From assembly GCA_025451845.1 (NCBI GenBank), contig JANWJS010000033.1:124001-188000 (forward strand): DNA of 64,000 nucleotides. The letters are read 5' to 3'. A program made the translations under genes and the position numbers. Below are positions 57,553-64,000 of the stretch, in pieces (position 1 is the stretch's first letter; every line of letters begins with the position of its first letter). The notes under the pieces were generated by a model. The model saw only the letters and a program-made list of their open reading frames with translations. It did not search any database and was not told the DNA's origin. This stretch comes from Steroidobacteraceae bacterium. GTDB taxonomy: Bacteria; Pseudomonadota; Gammaproteobacteria; Steroidobacterales; Steroidobacteraceae.

Positions 57553-58476
57553 CTAGGCGCGGGGCTCGATGCTGCGCAGATGACGGTGGGCGGAGATCCA
57601 TGCCCCGAGCCATCCGAGCGCCATGCCGCCGCCGAAGAGCGCTGCAAGCACCTGACCTGACGGTCCCTGCAGCGCGTACCGGCTGCCATAAAGCTGCGCG
57701 AGTGTTGCCACGGACGGGTCCAGCACCAGCACCGCCGTTTCGAGGATCGCGGTGGCGAGCACCGCCCCCCCGATCCCGTAGAGCAGCCCCGTGTAGAGGA
57801 ACGGCCGGCGTACGAAGGCGTTGGAGCCGCCCACGAGCTTCGTCACCTCGATCTCCGCCCGGCGGTTGAGGATCTCCAGACGAATGGTGTTGCCGACGAC
57901 CGCGAGCACCCCCGCGCCGAGCAGCACGGCGGCGACGAGCACCAGACGGCGCAGCACGGCCAGAATGGCATTGAAGCGCAGCACCCACTCCGTATCGAGC
58001 TGCACCACATCGACCTCCGGCCACGCGGCGAAATAGCGCCGCAATGAATCGAGATCCGCCGCGCTGCTCGCCCCGCGGCGCGGCATGACGTGCAGCACGT
58101 TGGGCAGCGGGTTGGTTTGGAGCGCATCGAGCGCGGCGCCGAAACCCGAGTACTTGCGAAACTCCGCAAGCCCCTCGTCCGCGGCGATGACGGTCACTTG
58201 CGCGACCTCCGGCCGCTCGCGCGCGTTGGCCGCGAGCTGCTGTGCCTTGGCCACCGGTAGCCCGGATTTGAGGTACACCGACATGTCGACGGCGTTGCTG
58301 AAGCCGCCCGTCGCCGTCTGCGCGTTGATCACGAAGAGCCCGAGCGCCGCCGGCAGCGCAAGCGCGAGTCCGATCACGAGCAGCGTCAGGACGGTCGCGA
58401 GCGGATTGCGCTTCAACCTGCCGAGGGAGCCAAGCAGAGCTTGCGCGTGGCGCGTGCCGAAGATCGCGGGATTCAT
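57553..58476 (-). CDS. ftsX: cell-division ABC-like membrane protein FtsX
   Basis: Protein of 307 residues with one N-terminal helix (VLTLLVIGLALALPAALGL), a periplasmic domain at about 50-170 and three further helices near the C-terminus (FtsX/MacB fold: VLRRLVLVAAVLLGAGVLAVVGNTIRLEI). With FtsE it controls cell-wall amidases at the septum. Its ATG overlaps the ftsE stop by 4 bp. Confidence 0.95.
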   Translation of the reverse strand: MNPAIFGTRHAQALLGSLGRLKRNPLATVLTLLVIGLALALPAALGLFVINAQTATGGFSNAVDMSVYLKSGLPVAKAQQLAANARERPEVAQVTVIAADEGLAEFRKYSGFGAALDALQTNPLPNVLHVMPRRGASSAADLDSLRRYFAAWPEVDVVQLDTEWVLRFNAILAVLRRLVLVAAVLLGAGVLAVVGNTIRLEILNRRAEIEVTKLVGGSNAFVRRPFLYTGLLYGIGGAVLATAILETAVLVLDPSVATLAQLYGSRYALQGPSGQVLAALFGGGMALGWLGAWISAHRHLRSIEPRA

Positions 58477-59177
58477 CGCCGCGGCACCACGTGCGGCAGG
58501 GTGTCGGTTCGCTCGATGTCGCCCTGGCTCTGAATCTCGCCGCTCGCGAGCACGATCTCGCGCTTGGCGAGGTCGCGCACGATGTGTTGGTCGTGGGTCG
58601 CAACCAACACCGTGACTCCGACATCGCTGAAGCGCCGGAAGAGGCGCATCACCTCGAGCGAGAGGTCGGGGTCCAGGTTGCCGGTCGGTTCATCGGCGAT
58701 GATGAGGGGCGGCTTGCTGACGACGGCGCGCGCGATGCCGACCCGCTGCTGCTCCCCGACTGAGAGCTCCGCGGGGAGCATCCGTTCCTTGCCGAGGAGC
58801 CCTACCTGATCGAGCGCGGCCCGCACACGCTTGTCGATCTCCTTGAGCGGCGCACCCGCGACGACGAGCGGCAGGGCGACGTTGTCGAACACCGGCCGGT
58901 CGGCGAGGAGCTTGTGATCCTGGAAGACGACGCCGACCTGCCGGCGGAAAGCCGGAATGTGGCGTGCCTTCAACGCGCCCGTGCTCTTGCCATTCACGGT
59001 CACGATGCCGCGCGTGGGCCGTTCGAGCAGCGCGACGAGCTTCAGCACGGTGCTCTTGCCGGCGCCGGAGCGGCCGGTGAGGAACACCATCTCGCCGCTC
59101 TGGATGCCGAAGCTGACATGGGTGAGGGCTTCCCGCCCGTTGGGGTAGCGCTTGCTGACGCGCTCGAAGAGGATCAT
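58473..59177 (-). CDS. ftsE: cell-division ATPase FtsE
   Basis: ABC ATPase of 234 residues: Walker A LTGRSGAGKSTVLKL, signature LSVGEQQRVGIARAV, Walker B LIIADEPTGNLDPD, switch His VATHDQHI. Energises FtsX. It lies between ftsY and ftsX in the conserved order. Confidence 0.96.
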   Translation of the reverse strand: MILFERVSKRYPNGREALTHVSFGIQSGEMVFLTGRSGAGKSTVLKLVALLERPTRGIVTVNGKSTGALKARHIPAFRRQVGVVFQDHKLLADRPVFDNVALPLVVAGAPLKEIDKRVRAALDQVGLLGKERMLPAELSVGEQQRVGIARAVVSKPPLIIADEPTGNLDPDLSLEVMRLFRRFSDVGVTVLVATHDQHIVRDLAKREIVLASGEIQSQGDIERTDTLPHVVPRR

Positions 59178-59201
59178 GGCGTTGACCGACCGCGCGTGGC
59201 T

Positions 59202-60194
59202 CTAGGGCTGAATCTGGCCGCCCGACTCCCGCGGGCCCTCGACCAGCGCGGCAGCGAACATGCGGGCATCGAATTCGCCGAAATCCTGCGCCTGCTCGCC
59301 GATGCCGATGAAGCGGATCGGCAGGCGCAAGCGGCGCGCTATGGCGATCACGATACCGCCCTTGGCGGTGCCGTCGAGCTTGGTGAGCGCAATACCGGTC
59401 ACGCCGATCGCCTCGTGGAACTGGATGGCCTGCGAGAGCGCATTCTGACCCTGGTTGGCGTCGAGAACCAGCAGGACTTCGTGCGGCGCAGAGGGCTCGA
59501 CGCGCTGCACCACCCGTTTCACCTTTTTCAGCTCCTCCATGAGATGCGCCTGGCTGTGCAAGCGGCCGGCGGTATCCGCCAACAGCACATCCGTGCCCCG
59601 CGAGCGCGCCGACTGCACGGCATCGAACACGACGGCACCGGGATCGGCCCCGGCGCGCTGCGCGATGAACGCAGCTCCGGAACGCTCCGCCCACACCTGC
59701 AGTTGCTCGATTGCCGCCGCCCGGAAAGTATCGCCAGCGGCCAATGTGACACTGCGTCCCTCGTCGGCAAGCCTGCGGGAGAGCTTGCCGATGGTGGTCG
59801 TCTTGCCGGACCCGTTGACTCCCACCACCAGGATCACGAAGGGCTTCCTGCTCGCGTCGATCATGAGGGGTTTGGCGCAGGGCTCCAGGATCTCCACGAC
59901 GGCGTCACGCAGCGCGTTGACCAGCGCTTCGACATCCGCGAGCTCTTTGCGGGCAACCCGTTTCCGCAGCTGCGTCAGGATGTCCTCGGTGGCTTCGACC
60001 CCTACGTCAGCGGTGAGCAGCCGCGTCTCGAGCTCCTCGAGGATCTCAGCATCGATCTGCCGGCCCTGGAAGAGGTTGGCCAGATCGTAAGTGAGCCAGG
60101 AGTTGCCACGGTTCAGCCGGCTGCGCAGGCGCCTGAAAAAGCCCTGCCGCTCCTCGGCCTCGGCGGCCCCGTCTTTAGGTTTGCGTCCGAACAT
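59202..60194 (-). CDS. ftsY: signal recognition particle receptor FtsY
   Basis: SRP-type GTPase of 330 residues: N domain from about 30, then G domain with GVNGSGKTTTIGKLSRRLA, DTFRAAAIEQLQVW, LLADTAGRLHSQ, LTKLDGTAKGG. Short acidic N-terminus compared with E. coli FtsY (about 500 residues). It diverges from rsmD with 48 bp between starts, as in E. coli. Confidence 0.96.
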   Translation of the reverse strand: MFGRKPKDGAAEAEERQGFFRRLRSRLNRGNSWLTYDLANLFQGRQIDAEILEELETRLLTADVGVEATEDILTQLRKRVARKELADVEALVNALRDAVVEILEPCAKPLMIDASRKPFVILVVGVNGSGKTTTIGKLSRRLADEGRSVTLAAGDTFRAAAIEQLQVWAERSGAAFIAQRAGADPGAVVFDAVQSARSRGTDVLLADTAGRLHSQAHLMEELKKVKRVVQRVEPSAPHEVLLVLDANQGQNALSQAIQFHEAIGVTGIALTKLDGTAKGGIVIAIARRLRLPIRFIGIGEQAQDFGEFDARMFAAALVEGPRESGGQIQP

Positions 60195-60242
60195 GGGTTT
60201 ATCCGGCGGTAGTGTATCGTAGCGTAGCGTGAGAGCTGTCCC

Positions 60243-60851
60243 TTGAGCCGCCCGTCGCCCCCAGTCCGCCGCGGCGCTTCCGTCCGGACGCTGCGGATCA
60301 TCGGCGGCTTCTGGCGCGGACGGCGCCTGCGCTTTCCGCCAACGCCGGAAATCCGCCCCACGCCCGACCGCGTCCGCGAGACCCTCTTCAACTGGATCGC
60401 AGCCCGTGTGCCAGACGCACGCTGCCTGGACCTCTTCGCCGGCAGCGGCGCGCTTGGCCTGGAGGCGCTGTCGCGGGGGGCTGCACGCGTGATTTTCGTC
60501 GAGCGCGATCCGGCCGCCGCCCGCGAGATCGCCGCGCGGCTGGCGGAATGGGGGGCACGCGCGGCGAGTGTCGAGCAGACCGATGCCCGCGAATTTCTCG
60601 AGCGCGTGCCTGCGGCGCCGTTCGACATCGTGTTCCTCGACCCGCCTTTCGCCTCGATGCTGCTCGAGGAGAGCGCGGCGCGCCTGGAGCAGGGCGGCTG
60701 GCTGTCCAGCGGCGCGCTGATGTACCTCGAATGTCCCGCTGCAGCGGCGCCCCGACTACCGGAGGGCTGGACGCCCGTCAAGTCAAAGAGGGCCGGCGAG
60801 GTCGGGTATCATCTCTATTCGAGAGCCGCGAGGGGGACACACAGCGAATGA
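60243..60851 (+). CDS. rsmD: 16S rRNA (guanine966-N2)-methyltransferase
   Basis: Methylase of 202 residues with the SAM loop [19 protein letters not shown] and the N-methylase motif LDPPF. Residues [15 protein letters not shown] and [15 protein letters not shown] are typical of RsmD. The frame starts with TTG at 60243, since no ATG lies before the conserved region. Its stop overlaps the coaD start (ATGA). Confidence 0.93.
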   Translation: MSRPSPPVRRGASVRTLRIIGGFWRGRRLRFPPTPEIRPTPDRVRETLFNWIAARVPDARCLDLFAGSGALGLEALSRGAARVIFVERDPAAAREIAARLAEWGARAASVEQTDAREFLERVPAAPFDIVFLDPPFASMLLEESAARLEQGGWLSSGALMYLECPAAAAPRLPEGWTPVKSKRAGEVGYHLYSRAARGTHSE

Positions 60852-61333
60852 GCCGCAATGCCATCTATCCGGGCACGTTCGACCCGATCACCAACGGCCA
60901 CCACGACCTGGTGCGCCGCGCGGCCGGCATCTTCGACCGCGTCATCGTGGCCATCGCCTCCAATCCCAACAAGGCGCCGATGTTCCCGCTCGATGCGCGC
61001 ATCGACCTGGCGCGGCGCGTCCTCGATGACCTGCCGAACGTCGAGATCATGGGCTATTCCGAGCTGACCGTCGAATTCGCCAGCAGGCATCGCGCCACCG
61101 TGATCATCCGCGGACTGCGCGCGATCTCGGATTTCGAGTTCGAGTTTCAGCTCGCCAACATGAACCGCCACCTCGACCGCGACATCGAGACGGTCTTTCT
61201 CACCCCGCAGGAGCAGTTCACCTTCATTTCCTCGTCGCTCGTACGGGAAATCGCGGTGTTGGGTGGCGACGTCCACGAGTTCGTCCATCCGATCGTGGAA
61301 GCAGAGCTGAAGAAGCACCGAAAAGTGAAGTGA
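60848..61333 (+). CDS. coaD: phosphopantetheine adenylyltransferase
   Basis: Nucleotidyltransferase of 161 residues: [19 protein letters not shown] contains the T/HxGH nucleotide motif, with [10 protein letters not shown] at the C-terminal ATP site. Adds AMP to 4'-phosphopantetheine in CoA synthesis. Coupled to rsmD. Confidence 0.97.
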   Translation: MSRNAIYPGTFDPITNGHHDLVRRAAGIFDRVIVAIASNPNKAPMFPLDARIDLARRVLDDLPNVEIMGYSELTVEFASRHRATVIIRGLRAISDFEFEFQLANMNRHLDRDIETVFLTPQEQFTFISSSLVREIAVLGGDVHEFVHPIVEAELKKHRKVK

Positions 61334-61348
61334 AGGCCGCCGGACTCC

Positions 61349-62158
61349 TCATCTCTGACAGATGGGACAGTAGTACGAGGACCTTCCCTGTTGCGTCAGG
61401 CGCCGCACCGCCGTGCCGCACACTCTGCATTCCTTCAGCCCATAAACATACAGCCTCTGCCTGAAGTATCCCGGCTCGCCGTCCGCCCCCACATAGTTGC
61501 GCAACGTGGTGCCCCCGACCTTGATCGCCTGCGAAAGCACCGCGCGCACCTCTTTGACGAGCCGCGTCGCCTCGTCGCGTGAGAGACTCTGCGCCTGCCG
61601 CCGCGGCCTGATTCGTGCACGAAAGAGCGTCTCGCTGGCGTAGATGTTGCCTACGCCGACGACGAGCCGGCTGTTCATCAGGACCTGCTTGATCGACGCC
61701 CGCCGGCGCCGCGTGATCCGCCACATGTAATCCGGGTCGAATTCCGGCTCGAGAGGCTCGGGGGCAAGCCGGGCGAGCAACGGATGCTGGCGCGGATCGC
61801 CGCTCGTGTAGTGGAGACTGCCAAAGCGGCGCGGATCGTTGAACCGCAGGGCGTTGCCGGACTCGAGCAGCAGGTCGTAGTGGTCGTGGGCGACGCGTGG
61901 CGTGTCGGCGGGGAGGATCCGCAGCGTCCCCGACATGCCGAGATGCACCAGAAGGGTGCCCGACTCCAGTCTGATCAAGAGGTACTTGGCGCGGCGCCCA
62001 GTGCCGGTGATCCGCTGGCCAGCCAGCTTCGCCGCCAGATCCTCCGGAACGCGCCAGCGCAGCCGCGGCTCGTGCACGGTGAGTGTCACGATCCGCCGGC
62101 CCGCGACGTGCGGGTCCAGCCCGCGCCGCGTCGTCTCGACCTCCGGTAGCTCGGGCAT
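61349..62158 (-). CDS. mutM: formamidopyrimidine-DNA glycosylase
   Basis: Base-excision repair enzyme of 269 residues: catalytic N-terminal Pro1-Glu2 (PELPEVETTRRGL), LVVGVGNIYASETLF (helix-two-turn-helix), and C-terminal zinc finger C-x2-C...C-x2-C (ECRVCG and YYCPICQ). Removes 8-oxoguanine. Convergent with coaD, only 15 bp apart; in E. coli the two genes are also neighbours. Confidence 0.97.
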   Translation of the reverse strand: MPELPEVETTRRGLDPHVAGRRIVTLTVHEPRLRWRVPEDLAAKLAGQRITGTGRRAKYLLIRLESGTLLVHLGMSGTLRILPADTPRVAHDHYDLLLESGNALRFNDPRRFGSLHYTSGDPRQHPLLARLAPEPLEPEFDPDYMWRITRRRRASIKQVLMNSRLVVGVGNIYASETLFRARIRPRRQAQSLSRDEATRLVKEVRAVLSQAIKVGGTTLRNYVGADGEPGYFRQRLYVYGLKECRVCGTAVRRLTQQGRSSYYCPICQR

Positions 62159-62167
62159 GGAACGCGA

Positions 62168-62758
62168 CTACGGCAGCATCCGGCGCAGCACCCGGTCGCG
62201 CAGCAGGTAGTGATGCGCCAGCGCGGCGGCGGCGTGCAGGCCCGCGATGATCAACACGATGTCGGCGAAATCGCCGTGCAGCTCCTCGATGATTCGCTTG
62301 AGGACACGATCGCCCGGGACGAGCTGCGGGATCGCATAGACGTTGAAGAGCACATCACCGCGCTGCCAGGCATTGAAAATCCCGAGCACCACCGTGACGC
62401 CGAGCAGCACGTAGAGCCCGTAGTGCACGACCTTCGCCGTAGCGCCGAGCCAGCCCGATTGGGCGAGCGGCAGCCGGCGCCCGCGACTTGCTCGCCACAG
62501 CAGGCGCGCAAGCAGGACGATGCCGAGCGCCGCGCCAAGAGTGATGTGCACCGACCGCGCGTCAATCTTCGGTGCGCCCTTCGGAAAGAAATCAATGGTC
62601 TGACCCAACGTCCACAGGGTCACCACGAGCGCCGCGGTGACCCAGTGCAGCACGATGCTCACGCCGTCGTAGCGCGCCGCGGGCTGCGTCGCCGCGCCTG
62701 GCGTGACGCCGGCCGCGGCCGCGGCTTGCTCGATTTTCTGGAAAGTCTCTGCCTGCAC
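62168..62758 (-). CDS. cytochrome b561-type membrane protein
   Basis: Protein of about 196 residues with four membrane helices, each carrying a likely haem-binding His: SIVLHWVTAAL, RSVHITLGAA, KVVHYGLYVLLG and IIAGLHAAAALAHHYL. It is a b-type dihaem electron carrier of the inner membrane (YodB/CybB branch). GTG at 62758 is the likeliest start (VQAETFQKIEQAAAAAG); the open frame continues upstream. It lies 9 bp after mutM's start, on the same strand. Confidence 0.83.
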   Translation of the reverse strand: MQAETFQKIEQAAAAAGVTPGAATQPAARYDGVSIVLHWVTAALVVTLWTLGQTIDFFPKGAPKIDARSVHITLGAALGIVLLARLLWRASRGRRLPLAQSGWLGATAKVVHYGLYVLLGVTVVLGIFNAWQRGDVLFNVYAIPQLVPGDRVLKRIIEELHGDFADIVLIIAGLHAAAALAHHYLLRDRVLRRMLP

Positions 62759-62916
62759 GGGAGGGCTCCGCCTGCAACTGTACCGGATCGTAGAGGGTAC
62801 GCGATTTAGCTGACGCGATCCTGCCGGGCAGGAGCGGCGCGCTGCACGCGGAACCACCCCCGCGCCGCGGGATTGATTCTGTCCGTCACAGAGTGATCTC
62901 CCTGGAGGGCCCCCCA

Positions 62917-63115
62917 ATGACCACCATGAAAGCCGTGCGCATCCGCTCCTTCGGCGGACCCGAGGTCCTCGAGCTCGCCGAGGTCGAGAAGCCGACCGCC
63001 AAGGACGACGAGGTGCTGATCCGGGTGCGCGCCGCCAGCGTCAATCCGGTGGACTACAAGATCCGCTCCAGTCATCGATTCCACCCAGGGCAAGGTGGTC
63101 CTCCAGATGGGCTGA
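62917..63115 (+). pseudogene. zinc-type alcohol dehydrogenase/quinone oxidoreductase with internal deletion
   Basis: Starts normally (MTTMKAVRIRSFGGPEVLEL, then DEVLIRVRAASVNPVDYKIRS), about 50 residues of the medium-chain dehydrogenase N-terminus. At about 63066-63070 it jumps to the gene's final segment, read in another frame as DSTQGKVVLQMG before TGA at 63113-63115. The intervening catalytic and cofactor domains, some 250 residues, are absent. A plain internal-deletion relic; no function expected. Confidence 0.75.
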
Positions 63116-63212
63116 GAGACCCCTCCTAAGGGAGATGCCCGCTGGGTCGCGTCGGCGCAAGCTTCTGTGCCACAAGGGGAAAAGGCGGACAACCGGGGAA
63201 CTTCCCGCTCCC

Positions 63213-63239
63213 TTAGCACTCCAATATCGCGAGTGCTAA
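63213..63239. promoter_or_regulatory. CIRCE element (HrcA-binding site) before rpoH
   Basis: TTAGCACTC-N9-GAGTGCTAA, a perfect match to the CIRCE consensus with the standard 9-bp spacer, ending 29 bp before the rpoH start. CIRCE is bound by the heat-shock repressor HrcA. No hrcA gene is in this window. Confidence 0.93.
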
Positions 63240-63268
63240 AATGCCTGCCCAAGACATCTGGAGACTGC

Positions 63269-64000
<732 letters not shown>

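Overview
The window is high-GC bacterial DNA with mostly single-copy housekeeping genes at its two ends and an accessory block between them. The gene content (edd, rpoH, ftsYEX beside rsmD, coaBC-dut, AmpG-type permease, large TonB receptor, TPR-sulfotransferase) points to a gammaproteobacterium, probably of the Xanthomonadales/Nevskiales/Steroidobacterales side. That placement is an inference from gene content, not a measured phylogeny.

Layout. 0-13 kb: the end of edd, then pyrE, an AmpG-like permease with a Rieske protein, marC, trmB with a rhodanese, an orphan PqqD-like gene, a sigma-54 activator facing a porin that has a textbook -24/-12 promoter, and a three-gene coupled operon (membrane protein, winged-helix regulator, UppS-type prenyltransferase). 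13.0-15.5 kb: a structured non-coding stretch, tRNA-Gly(CCC), and a scrambled patch with a cut-off PIN gene, a frameshifted TIR fragment and an AAA ATPase that has lost its own start. 15.6-23 kb: a Na+/H+ antiporter, a beta-lactamase-fold remnant, a transglutaminase-like protein, an M61 peptidase and an APC permease.

23-39.5 kb is the most interesting part: a D-amino-acid / gamma-glutamyl-peptide utilisation island. It has a TonB receptor, a TPR-sulfotransferase, a D-amino-acid aminotransferase, a divergent LysR regulator, and then a seven-gene run: DUF1611/DgcN-like, dipeptide epimerase/DgcA-like, gamma-glutamyltranspeptidase, diaminopimelate-decarboxylase-like, two beta-lactamase-fold serine hydrolases and a D-threonine aldolase/D-serine dehydratase-family enzyme. 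These activities match the bonds and residues of a peptidoglycan stem peptide (L-Ala, gamma-D-Glu, meso-DAP, D-Ala). A 40-nt composite element occurs once upstream of the TonB receptor and once between lysR and dgcN, tying the two arms together.

40-49 kb: a secreted beta-propeller protein, a hydrolase/ABC-exporter operon, a truncated HipA, an SDR, wrbA, trxA, a LysR and a small lipoprotein. 49-64 kb: the old gammaproteobacterial cluster dut-coaBC-radC-rpmB-rpmG-coaD-mutM, interrupted by a dihaem cytochrome/kinase/ECF sigma block and by ftsXEY-rsmD, then a cytochrome b561, an alcohol dehydrogenase pseudogene made by internal deletion, and rpoH, which has a perfect CIRCE element 29 nt before its start codon.
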